DNA of 35,605 nucleotides, taken from Bodo saltans. Taxonomy: Eukaryota; Euglenozoa; Kinetoplastea; Eubodonida; Bodonidae. Position 1 is the first letter of the stretch, and each line of letters opens with the position of its first letter. A model generated the notes under the pieces. The model saw only the letters and a list, made by a program, of their open reading frames with translations. It did no database searches and had not been told where the DNA came from. Shown here piece by piece: positions 1 through 7,772 of this stretch. The stretch spans positions 1 through 35,605 of the forward strand of contig CYKH01001907.1 of assembly GCA_001460835.1 (NCBI GenBank), read 5' to 3'. The position numbers and the translations under genes were made by a program.

Positions 1-1
1 G

Positions 2-98
2 GTGCTGCGATGCCCACAGCGCGGTCTACACGGCCGAAGCACGCTACCACGTCATACGCGCTTCGGCCGTGTAGACCGCGCTGTGGGCATCGCAGCAC
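2..98. repeat. Perfect 39-bp inverted repeat with 19-nt spacer (fold-back at window edge)
   Basis: Bases 2-40 are the exact reverse complement of bases 60-98, separated by 19 bases (41-59). Pairing fails at base 1 with 99 and at 41 with 59, so the arms are complete as seen. The palindrome is GC-rich and has no counterpart in the intact zinc-finger gene at 2539-4695, although the sequence just to its right (from about 136) is a relic of that gene. It could be a genuine hairpin or mobile-element end. It could equally be a chimeric fold-back from library preparation or assembly, which is common at contig ends. Confidence 0.9.
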
Positions 99-135
99 GA
101 TCGGCACATTGGCGGCGCTTTGCATCGGGAACAAA

Positions 136-566
136 ATTGAAGCGGAGCTTAGGGGGATTACATTCGATCAGCGCGGCAATGACAATACACAAAAAGAGTG
201 GAGATTTTTTCTGTTTTTGGGCAAGGACGAGTTCATCGTCACGGTGCTGCATGTGATGCTGCTGTCGCTGGAAGCTGATGTGGCATTCGCGCTTCCGCCT
301 CAGTCGAAGCTGTATGACTGGTTGCCGCGATTTACTGAGCTTGTAGCTGTGGCTCTGGGGACAACGGGGAAGGGCGTTGCGGCTGTTGTCCGATGTGCTG
401 TAGACGTTGTTAACGCAAATCCACGGGCAGCGTTCGCAACATGCCGCCTCGCCCAAGCTCTACCAGTTGCATTGAAGATGCGATGGAGGCATGCGTGATG
501 TGTGCCTCGTGATCCCAGAGATTTCGTTGTGCGGGGGGCATGTCCTCTGTAAGATGTGTATGGAGA
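136..566 (+). pseudogene. Relic of the RBR/ZZ zinc-finger gene (central part, frameshifted)
   Basis: This stretch aligns by eye with about residues 217-364 of the intact gene at 2539-4695. It keeps DEFIVTVLH exactly, LPPxSK, WLPRFTE and a following Ala/Val-rich helix. The first part reads in one frame to about 480. One base then appears to be missing, and a second single-base loss near 503 is needed to carry the reading from the MEAC segment into the LVIP and LCKMC segment, which matches LVIP and LCKLC of the intact protein. No upstream N-terminal part or downstream zinc fingers follow, so this is a truncated decayed copy. The relationship is clear; whether it is transcribed cannot be seen. 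Confidence 0.85.
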
Positions 567-1021
567 TTATATGTGTACTAGTTCCCCTTCCCCCTGATGA
601 ATGAACGCTATGAAAAGAGAACTTCGCTGACCAAGAAATACCAGAGTTCGACTTAGCCGCGTGAACTGCTCGATAGCGCAACGCCTAGCAATCAGCGGTG
701 CACCTCAAGCCGTCCGTGGGTTTTCAGCAGGGACAAGTCTTGCTTGTGCAAAGAAGATACTGCAGGAGAAGTTCAATACCTCCATCGGGCTGGATGTACC
801 CCCTTGTACACATACCCGCTGCCCGCTGTTCGGACATAGACGGAACTTTTTCCGACTTCGCGAAACACATTTCGACATAAACTCCTAGTCACGATTCTTG
901 CCGCCTGTGTTTGGGGTCGACCTCCGGTCCAAAAAAAAAAAAATTCAAGACAGAGAATGAAGAGCTGGAAAGTAGGAGTATTAGGCGAAATCGGGGGGGA
1001 GGGGAAATCGAAAAATGAAAC
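567..1021. other. Intergenic region with no supported gene
   Basis: Between the relic and the fucosyltransferase I see no convincing gene. The open frames are short, begin with non-ATG codons and resemble no family. A poly-A run lies near 931-943. A diverged continuation of the upstream relic may extend a little into this stretch, but I could not align it. Confidence 0.5.
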
Positions 1022-1047
1022 TTTTTTTTGACCCTTTTTTCTGAAAG
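1022..1047 (+). promoter_or_regulatory. Polypyrimidine tract and candidate trans-splice acceptor for the GT11 gene
   Basis: An interrupted T/C run (1022-1042) is followed by the first AG at 1046-1047. The first downstream ATG, at 1088, is in frame with the fucosyltransferase. This is the usual kinetoplastid acceptor arrangement; the exact site is inferred. Confidence 0.5.
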
Positions 1048-1087
1048 TCCGACTTCGCAAATCAGTAGTGACTCCAGATATGCTTCA

Positions 1088-2350
1088 ATGCTTGTACTAT
1101 CTCGCCTCGATTTATTTGGATGTCTCCCCATTGTACAAAAGAGTACAACAAGAGAGATGCATCGAGGAGGTGGCCCACTACTGACCACCAATGTGGTAGG
1201 GGGTCTTGGCAACCAATTATTCCTCCTGGCCAACTTGATCTCCACCGCGTCGCGACACCGCAACGCACACCCCCACCACCACACGCCGCTTCAAATGGCA
1301 GTACCTCGCGTATCGAGCAGCGACAGTTGTGGGCCCCCACGACCAGTGTACTGGGATTCCCTCTTCCAAAATTTGACCACTGGTGCTGGCGTTGCTCTCG
1401 TTCCCTCCCTCCCACGAGATTACAAGACAGTCGTGGTCCCGGAGAAGAGACCTGTGGTGCCCGTCACCCTCCCCAACGAACAAAATCATCATAATGATGA
1501 CGTCATCTACTCCCTCACAGGCTTCTTCCAATCCCACATTTACTTTGGTGGTGGTGCCGATCATGAGGAGGCCAGCAGCAGCAGGGCCTCAAACGGAGGG
1601 GACGTGCTGCTGTCACTCCTACCCACCCACTACCGACGCGGCGCACAGACACATCTCCACGCTAACTACCTCCCTGCTGGCGTAGCGCCTGAGAAATGCC
1701 ACACAGTTGGCGTGCACATCCGTCGAGGAGATTATTTAGCCATCCGTGATGTCTTTCCCATTCTCGAGTTTGACTACTACGACTTAGCCTTGCGCACATT
1801 GTTAGGCCCGGTGTTGTACAAGGCGCCGTATGCCTTGTCCCCGCCAACTCCGGTATCATCGAAGCAGGCGGATGGGCGCTCCGCAACCACGGAAGGTATT
1901 TTATTTCCGACCCCAACCTCTGCTGTTGGACATCAAGCGACGCGAGTGCTCCTCTTTTCGGAGGATGCCGTGTATGCCAACGCACTTGCAGGCACGTGGA
2001 GAGTTAAGTACCCTGGCATCTACGTAGCGCACGTAGATCCTACACATGAATTGTCGTCGTCTGTTGAGCGCAGCTTTTCTAGCGCTGGTGGTGGTGCGCA
2101 CGACAGCAACAACAACAACAGCAGCGTGGCAGCACCAGCAGCGCCACCTCCCCCTCCGCGGGATGTTGTGGAGTTGTTGATGATGACGCAATGCGACGAC
2201 CTCATCATTGCGAACTCTTCATTTTCCTGGTGGGGGGCGTATTGGAATCGTTGTCCGGGGCGTCGTGTTGTAGCGCCAACGAAGTGGTTCGTGGCGGACC
2301 CGTTCCCTAGTGCTGCCCACTTGTATCCAAAAGAGTGGATCCTGCTATAG
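1088..2350 (+). CDS. GT11 alpha-1,2-fucosyltransferase-like glycosyltransferase
   Basis: The predicted 420-residue protein carries the signatures of glycosyltransferase family 11, which transfers fucose from GDP-fucose onto galactose. GGLGNQLF (residues 38-45) is the N-terminal GLGNQ motif. HIRRGDY (210-216) is the family's HxRRGDY motif, which in related fucosyltransferases contacts the donor. NSSFSWWGA (376-384) is the conserved C-terminal motif. A low-complexity Ser/Asn/Ala/Pro insert lies at about 335-357. I chose ATG 1088 because it is the first after the pyrimidine tract; ATG 1157 would still keep all motifs. The N-terminus has Arg/Lys and few acids and no clear Golgi-type membrane anchor. 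In Trypanosoma and Leishmania the GT11 enzyme FUT1 is known to be mitochondrial, so a targeting presequence is possible here. Family assignment is firm; acceptor and location are inferred. Confidence 0.9.
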   Translation: MLVLSRLDLFGCLPIVQKSTTREMHRGGGPLLTTNVVGGLGNQLFLLANLISTASRHRNAHPHHHTPLQMAVPRVSSSDSCGPPRPVYWDSLFQNLTTGAGVALVPSLPRDYKTVVVPEKRPVVPVTLPNEQNHHNDDVIYSLTGFFQSHIYFGGGADHEEASSSRASNGGDVLLSLLPTHYRRGAQTHLHANYLPAGVAPEKCHTVGVHIRRGDYLAIRDVFPILEFDYYDLALRTLLGPVLYKAPYALSPPTPVSSKQADGRSATTEGILFPTPTSAVGHQATRVLLFSEDAVYANALAGTWRVKYPGIYVAHVDPTHELSSSVERSFSSAGGGAHDSNNNNSSVAAPAAPPPPPRDVVELLMMTQCDDLIIANSSFSWWGAYWNRCPGRRVVAPTKWFVADPFPSAAHLYPKEWILL

Positions 2351-2478
2351 GAGAGCAGCTGTTGTCGATCTTGGCTGGGAGAGTGTCTTTTCTCCCTCCT
2401 CGAGACTTGTTCTCATGGCGGCCTGTCGGGGTCGCACAGATTTGCAGCTCCTTCCCAATTCATTTTGCAAACACTTTT

Positions 2479-2504
2479 ATCTTCACAGAATTCTTTGTTT
2501 CCAG
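2479..2504 (+). promoter_or_regulatory. Candidate trans-splice acceptors for the RBR/ZZ gene
   Basis: Two short pyrimidine runs end in AG at 2487-2488 and 2503-2504, upstream of the in-frame ATG at 2539. A second tract at 2581-2596 with AG at 2601-2602 would instead select ATG 2626. The site used decides the N-terminus. Confidence 0.4.
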
Positions 2505-2538
2505 CCAACACTACTTTCGTGTAGGAAACACATATCCT

Positions 2539-4695
2539 ATGTCTGTAAAGATGTTTGGTGTGGGCTCTCCGAAGGGTACTCGTTTTTCATTTTCACGAAA
2601 AGAAAGATCATATCGCACTCAGTGTATGAATTGCTACATTTGCGGGCTGGAGTTGTCAGACGAGGAAGCGGCCACCCACGACTGCACGCTTGGCGTCGTG
2701 TCCGACGAAACGCTGAATGAGTACGCCCGGTCCCTCTACCAGCGCCTCCTCACGCAGCCCTCTGTGACACTGAGCGGGGCGTACGGGTCGACGGTGACCG
2801 AAGGCACCCCGCGCGACGACATGCTGCGTTGTGGCCTATCGAACATTGTTGATGGCCCCCCTCCCCCGTTGAAAAGTAGCTCGATGCTGTCGCCGTTGCA
2901 CAGCAGGCAATTCGTGGCCATTGCCACTGCGGTGCTCAACCGCGTCAAGGACGCAGAGAGCGACGACTACCTTCACCTCCGTGAGCCGCCTTTAGGGTAC
3001 AAACTTCTCGCGGCCGTGTTGAGGCAAGCATCAAGACCCGAGCATGTTGTTGCTCTGCTGGTGGGGTTGTCTGCACCTACAACCTCGCCGCACCTGACGT
3101 TAGAGGAAAACCGTTGGCATCGCTACGACGAGGTCATTCTCAGCGATGTTGAGCTCACTCCAAGCCGCCAAGTGTTGGGGAGCCTTGATGCGGAGCTTAG
3201 GGCGATGACATTCGACCATCGCTACGACAGCGACGACGCATTTGGGGCGTCCCTGAGCTTTCTTTTGAAAGACAAGAACGAGTTCATCGTCACGGTCCTC
3301 CACATCGTGTTACTTTCGCAGATGGACGCTGGTGTGGCCGTCGCCCTCCCGCCACTGTCGAAGTCGGACGTGGTCAGTTGGCTGCCGCGGTTCACGGAGT
3401 GTGTGGCGATGGCACTGGAGTCGAGGGGAGCAGACGTGACGGCTGCGATCCGGGAAGCTGTGGGACTCGTTCATGCAAGCCCGTTAGTGGCCTTCACAAA
3501 CTTCCGTCTTGCCAGTGCAATGCCGATAGCGTTGGCGATGGCGATGGAGGAGTGCGCACCGTGTGGCCTTGTGATCCCAAGAGATTGCTTTGTGAGGTGC
3601 GGGGGCCGTGATCTGTGCAAGCTGTGCTACGAGAATGCTGCTCTTGTGTTTGCACGCACTGATCAAGCGGCGCATGATCAGCACAAGCTTGCCATGGGAA
3701 ACTTTCGCGCGAATGTTGCCGACGAGGTTGCCGATGTAGTGTCTCGCGCGATGGCTGCGACTGAGGGTGACGTGGAGTTTGATGCGCGTTTCCACTGCCC
3801 TCTGAACGACCGCCACCAGACTCCATTTCACGCGCCGATGCCGGAGCACCCAAAGACACCAGGTGCACCAGTTGGTATCACGTGCCCAAGCTGCTCCATC
3901 AGGTGGTGCGCTCAGTGCAAGTGTGCGGAGCATCCCCATGCCGCGAACTGCGGGGACGTGACAAATGCGAAACATCAATGGCCTGTGTACTCTGACAACA
4001 TGACGCGGTTCGCCAACGTAGTACTCGGTGACCTTGACAGTGAGGTAATGGTGGTGAAGCTTGCGCTGACGGACCGTGCCGCAGCTGTGGAGCGCCGTCG
4101 AACGTTTCTGCAGAGCCAAATTGCTCGCATCAATGAAGAAATTGCCGATCTTGATCACGCCATTCAACAAAGGCACCAGATGAATGCTTTTGAAATGACT
4201 TGGGACGGTGATGGCGGAGATCCGAAGGTGATTGGATCCCGTCGATGTCCGCACTGTGGAAGGCAACCCATAAGACGTGTTCAATTTTGCCAGTACATGA
4301 TCTGCGGCATGAATTCTCACGGGGGTGGCAACTTCCAAGGCGGCTGCATGAAGCCATTCGACTACTGCAGTCCAGAAGCCGCCTACCAACCAATCAGTAC
4401 TGCAGGCGAGGAGGCCGAGAAAGCCAATCTTGTGAGCAAGCGGAACGAGCTCACTGCACATCTTGAGGGAGTCGATCAGCAAATAGACTTCCCTCCTCCA
4501 GTGCTTGCCGACCATTGGCCTGCGTTGTCATGCAGCCAATGCAAGAAGGGCCTCCTTGGAGATTTTCACGTGCAATGCTACCACTGTGAGCCCCCGTACC
4601 TGCTGTGCGTGTACTGCATTAGGGGCAACAAGCACAACGAACACGCCGACCCAACAAGAGAGTCTGGGCACATGCTGACCATTCGGAAGCCATAA
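2539..4695 (+). CDS. RBR-like (RING/IBR) zinc-finger protein with C-terminal ZZ finger; candidate E3 ubiquitin ligase
   Basis: The 718-residue protein is rich in zinc-binding clusters. From the N-terminus: a small CCHC-like cluster (C32, C35, H47, C49); a long helical region without recognised motifs; a RING1-like cluster (C339, C342, C354, C360, C363) in which the usual His is missing; an IBR-like cluster (C449, C452, C457, C460, H465, C471); a coiled coil (about 515-560); a RING2-like CPHC cluster (C570, C573, C584, C589); a second coiled coil; and a ZZ-type finger (C665, C668, C680, C683, C690, C693 with following His residues). This order resembles ARIH-type RBR E3 ligases, which take ubiquitin on a RING2 cysteine, but the fingers are degenerate and activity is unproven. 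ATG 2539 gives the longest ATG frame; ATG 2626 starts exactly at the first zinc cluster. Relics of the same gene lie at 136-566 and 5026-5226. Confidence 0.7.
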   Translation: MSVKMFGVGSPKGTRFSFSRKERSYRTQCMNCYICGLELSDEEAATHDCTLGVVSDETLNEYARSLYQRLLTQPSVTLSGAYGSTVTEGTPRDDMLRCGLSNIVDGPPPPLKSSSMLSPLHSRQFVAIATAVLNRVKDAESDDYLHLREPPLGYKLLAAVLRQASRPEHVVALLVGLSAPTTSPHLTLEENRWHRYDEVILSDVELTPSRQVLGSLDAELRAMTFDHRYDSDDAFGASLSFLLKDKNEFIVTVLHIVLLSQMDAGVAVALPPLSKSDVVSWLPRFTECVAMALESRGADVTAAIREAVGLVHASPLVAFTNFRLASAMPIALAMAMEECAPCGLVIPRDCFVRCGGRDLCKLCYENAALVFARTDQAAHDQHKLAMGNFRANVADEVADVVSRAMAATEGDVEFDARFHCPLNDRHQTPFHAPMPEHPKTPGAPVGITCPSCSIRWCAQCKCAEHPHAANCGDVTNAKHQWPVYSDNMTRFANVVLGDLDSEVMVVKLALTDRAAAVERRRTFLQSQIARINEEIADLDHAIQQRHQMNAFEMTWDGDGGDPKVIGSRRCPHCGRQPIRRVQFCQYMICGMNSHGGGNFQGGCMKPFDYCSPEAAYQPISTAGEEAEKANLVSKRNELTAHLEGVDQQIDFPPPVLADHWPALSCSQCKKGLLGDFHVQCYHCEPPYLLCVYCIRGNKHNEHADPTRESGHMLTIRKP

Positions 4696-5025
4696 ACGTA
4701 CGGAGATACTACAACACAGGAACGAACGTATTTCCAGATTCACAGAAAGGCAAAAAAAAGGAAGAATATTTAGAAGCCCACTTCTCCAATTTTTGGAAAG
4801 CAACTTTCTCGTGTAGCGGTCTCTGCACACTGTTGAGGGCACAAACAGTTCGGAGATAGTTGTTGAGGAGAGGGGGGACTAGCACTTTTTTTTTGCATGA
4901 GATGTGTTGTCTCGAGGGAAACGACGTCATCGTCCAAGAGTTAGCGAAAATAATCAAGGTGAAGTCTTCTCCAAAAGAAAGATAGTCTGGGGGGTGATGT
5001 TCTGGACGCTTGGTAACCGAACAGT
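4696..5025. other. Intergenic region with no supported gene
   Basis: This is an AT-rich 3' flank with short A and T runs. I see no coding frame resembling a family. The right end may contain unrecognisable remains of the zinc-finger relic that starts near 5026. Confidence 0.5.
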
Positions 5026-5226
5026 GCTTGCCAACCATAGGCAGCGTAGCCTTCGCTACGCTGCAGTGGGTGCAAGAAGGGGCTCCTGGGTGATTTCCAC
5101 GTGCAATGCTACCATTGGGAGCCCCCGTACCTGCTGTGCGTCTACTGCGTCCGTGGCAACAAACACAACAAACACGCCGCTCCGAAGAAAGAGTCTGGCG
5201 GCATAGAGCAGAGGTCCATGCGATAA
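5026..5226 (+). pseudogene. Relic of the 3' end of the RBR/ZZ gene (ZZ finger)
   Basis: From about 5062 to the stop at 5224-5226 the reading matches the C-terminal ZZ finger of the intact gene closely: a CSxC pair, then KKGLLGDFHVQCYH, EPPYLLCVYC and RGNKH are shared. One zinc cysteine is changed to Trp (TGG at 5116-5118, equivalent to C683). An in-frame TAG lies at 5047-5049, inside a short hairpin absent from the intact gene. The homology begins at the equivalent of codon 656 and nothing recognisable of the rest of the protein precedes it. It is a broken tandem copy, with a nonconservative change at a metal ligand. Confidence 0.85.
5041..5064. repeat. Perfect 10-bp hairpin with 4-base loop inserted in the ZZ relic
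   Basis: Bases 5041-5050 are the reverse complement of 5055-5064 around a CTTC loop. The intact paralogue has no such hairpin between its homologous flanking sequences (around 4513-4535), so it arose or was inserted in the relic. It introduces the TAG stop. Confidence 0.75.
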
Positions 5227-5656
5227 CTGAGTGCTGAGGCCCATGCCACACTTTTTAGATCTCAACTCGCTCACATTTTTTTTAAAAGCAAATCAAACAA
5301 ACAAACAAACAAACGAACAACCACTTGGGTGGTGCATTCTTTTACGTGTCCGATGGAACGCTGAGGACGCATTTTTTTCTTTGCATCGTGATCAGTGGAG
5401 AGTTTGGAGGATTGAACGAAATTTGTGTGGAAACAATAGATACTTTTTGACCAACACTGCTAATGGATTGAAAGCGTCATTCTTTAACTGACTGAATCTT
5501 AAAATGACTTTGATCGAAATGAGAATTTATTAATTTTGCAATTTTTTATGTCGCATGTTGACTTATACAACCATTAGGACGAATTCCTTACATTCATCTC
5601 CCCTGTGCGCACAACGAGCCACACCATCATCATCATACCATTTCTTGCCAAACTAA
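5227..5656. other. Intergenic region with a CAAA microsatellite
   Basis: No gene is supported here. A (CAAA)n-like microsatellite lies near 5293-5317, followed by AT-rich sequence and, at the right edge, pyrimidine-rich sequence leading to the transporter acceptor. Confidence 0.55.
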
Positions 5657-5667
5657 AGGAACGGTAG
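5637..5667 (+). promoter_or_regulatory. Candidate trans-splice acceptor for the FNT gene
   Basis: Pyrimidine-rich sequence is followed by AGs at 5657-5658 and 5666-5667. The next ATG is at 5671, which opens a frame different from that of the transporter body. This makes 5671, not 5810, the natural first start of the mRNA. Confidence 0.45.
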
Positions 5668-5809
5668 ATAATGTGCAACAACAACTCGTGCCACAGCTGC
5701 CAGTGCAGCGCCAATGCTGCGCAATCAGCAGTTCCCCCGGTCCCTGCCGCCGTGAACCCCGTCACCGGTGGGTTGAGCCTTGTCCTTGACGCTCGGTGGC
5801 ATCACCGAG

Positions 5810-6538
5810 ATGTCCATGCGTGCTGGGTTTGCGAAAACTCACTTCTCATTGGCCAAGACGATCCTTCTGGCGGTCATCGCCGGCGCGTTCGTCGCATTTG
5901 GCGGCCAGACTGTGTTCGCCATCTTGGCGGATGCCACGTCCAACGGCCCCACGAAGGCCCTGGCCGGCTTCTTCTTCTCGGGTGCTCTGATGATCATCGT
6001 CATCCTCGGAGCGGAGCTCTTCACCGGCAACGTGCTGATCCTTATCGCAGTGCTCTCCAAACGAGTGTTCCTGTGGGAGTATCTGTTCGATCTTGTGGTC
6101 GTGTACCTCTCCAACTTATTCGGCGTGATTCTCTTCGCGGTGATCTTCTGGGGTGGCGGCCTGAACGGCTACGAGGGCTCTTACACGTCCCAAGGGACCG
6201 TTGCGTGCAAGACTGCCCTTGGTAAGGCCGAGCTGCACCCGTATCAGGCGCTCCTGCGCGGCATCGGTGCGAACATGTGCGTGTGCTTCGCGATCCTGAT
6301 GTGCCACGCCTCAAAGACGCTGAGCGGGAAGCTCCTTGCGTGCACGTTTCCAGTCGCTTCGTTCGTAGTCGTCGGCCTTGAGCACAGTATCGCGAACATG
6401 TACTTCTACAGCGCAGCAACGCTTCTGCGGTGCCCAGGCGTGACGCAAAAAGCTCTATGGCCGGAGTTGTTCCTGTGCACCGCCGGCAACATTCTCGGTG
6501 CTGTCAAGGACAGGCACAGCATGACCATGACGATGTAG
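5810..6538 (+). CDS. Formate/nitrite transporter (FNT) family channel, ends disturbed
   Basis: The 242-residue frame is a clear FNT/FocA-type channel, which moves small monocarboxylates such as formate or lactate across a membrane as a pentamer. Hydrophobic helices are visible at about 17-40, 49-68, 88-115, 147-166, 176-200 and 218-232. FTGN (71-74) and EHSIANM (191-197, with the central pore His of the family) are conserved. Two things are odd. The first ATG after the likely splice site (5671) opens a Cys/Ala/Pro-rich N-terminus ending NPVTGGLSL in another frame, so a one-base shift near 5771-5800 separates it from the body. At the 3' end, helix 6 is cut short after GNILGA by a non-hydrophobic tail and TAG, well below the usual 270-300 residues. 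A Ser/Pro-rich tail (6701-6883) continues in the same frame downstream. It may be a pseudogene or carry sequencing indels. Family is certain, integrity is not. Confidence 0.8.
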   Translation: MSMRAGFAKTHFSLAKTILLAVIAGAFVAFGGQTVFAILADATSNGPTKALAGFFFSGALMIIVILGAELFTGNVLILIAVLSKRVFLWEYLFDLVVVYLSNLFGVILFAVIFWGGGLNGYEGSYTSQGTVACKTALGKAELHPYQALLRGIGANMCVCFAILMCHASKTLSGKLLACTFPVASFVVVGLEHSIANMYFYSAATLLRCPGVTQKALWPELFLCTAGNILGAVKDRHSMTMTM

Positions 6539-7742
6539 GCACCCTGCTTCGACGTCGAACTGGCGCAGGGTCGTGCGGACTACCTACGAGGACTCCCCAC
6601 CACCGGTCAGGGCTCGCACGTGTACCTCCTCCACTACGTCGGACAGTAACCGTGGAGCAGGAAACGCTAGAGGTAAGGCACGTAGCTACGCGTCTTCGGC
6701 GTGGACTCTCATGATCGAGTCAGTGCCATGCCAATGCCTGCGTCCTCGCACTCCGACTCTGGTCCGTCTTCGCCCTCAACGGCGGTGGATGTTGCGCCGC
6801 CGGCTTCCACAGCAGTCAATGTGAATGGCGCACGTCACGCGGAGCCCTTCTTTTCCGCTGCTGCGTTCTCGAGCAATCAGTAGAGACGAAGGAGGAGCTG
6901 TATTGAGAAGGCGTAACTCGCTCTCCAGCTCCTCGTGGGCTCACTGACTGACCTGTGTGCCCTCCACTTTCTTTCTCTTGCTTTTTTTTTGTGTTCTTTC
7001 ACACACTCGAGGACTTTGTTCATTTTTTCTCCTTCACTATTGCTCCCTCTCTTGCTGCCGAGAAGTCAAGCGACCTTTTCGGAGCCCGATCATTTCACTC
7101 TATTGCAAGCAACGTCACGATAAAAAACACACAAAACAAAACGAAACGAACGAACATACAAAAAACCCCACAATACAGACAATCAATAACAACCTATGAA
7201 TCGAAACAAGTGACCCATACAAATTCGATCAACCACACGTGGCGCCAACCACCAGCAGCAAGCAGCACAACGAAACATTGCAAGAAACAAGAATTCACTG
7301 AGAGGTGATGTGTAGTGCTTATCGTTGAACGCAGCGTCCCGTTGTGCGGTTCTTTTTTTTTTTCCCTTCAGCTTTTTCTTTCTTTTGCTTTATTCAAAGT
7401 GTACACAACGAGAGGTTTCTCATCTTCACCATGAAGTGAGCAAACACATCGATTTTTTCCCCAACCCATCGAAAATTTGGATGACAAAGGGGAGTCGCCC
7501 CGCCGAGAGATAAAATTAAAAAACAAACACATGCAAAGACAAGAGCATCAGCAAAGACACGAGTATCAATTAAAAAAAAGCGAAGTACAAGACAAAGAGA
7601 TATTTTGGAAAACGAAGGAGTCATCGAGACACAATTGACGAGACACGATTGGCTGAACATACCTGACCTTAATTGTGTGTCTTCATGTTGCATCATGTTG
7701 CTACTGCCACTTTGAGCAATTTTAATTGAGATCACTGTGCAC
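6539..7742. other. Long gene-free stretch after the FNT gene
   Basis: Bases 6701-6883 encode a Ser/Pro/Ala-rich segment in the same frame as the FNT body, ending in TAG, which could be its detached C-terminal tail. Beyond 6890 the sequence is AT-rich with pyrimidine tracts (around 6967-7060 and 7350-7392) and A/C-rich repeats (7121-7165). No gene or structured RNA is recognisable. The tracts near 6970 and 7350 are acceptor-like but lead to no convincing frame. Confidence 0.5.
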
Positions 7743-7757
7743 GTCTTTTTTTGTGAG
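7743..7757 (+). promoter_or_regulatory. Polypyrimidine tract and AG before the CMPK2-like gene
   Basis: A compact T-run with AG at 7756-7757 sits 15 bases before ATG 7773, which is the first ATG after it and is in frame. Confidence 0.5.
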
Positions 7758-7772
7758 CGAAAAAACAACAAC

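Noticed and set aside
661-888. 75-residue + frame between the relic and GT11
   Set aside because: It starts with GTG, resembles no known family and lacks an upstream acceptor. I could not align it with the missing part of the RBR gene.
2335-2538. Upstream GTG extension of the RBR/ZZ gene
   Set aside because: It would overlap the end of the GT11 gene, starts at a GTG and spans the likely splice acceptors, so it is untranslated leader.
3484-4515. 343-residue open frame on the - strand
   Set aside because: It lies wholly antisense to the RBR/ZZ gene, whose frame carries the zinc-finger motifs. The antisense product has no motif and is a composition shadow.
4709-5251. 180-residue - strand frame over the ZZ relic
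   Set aside because: It is the antisense of a relic and its flanks. No family resemblance, and all recognisable genes in the window run on the + strand.
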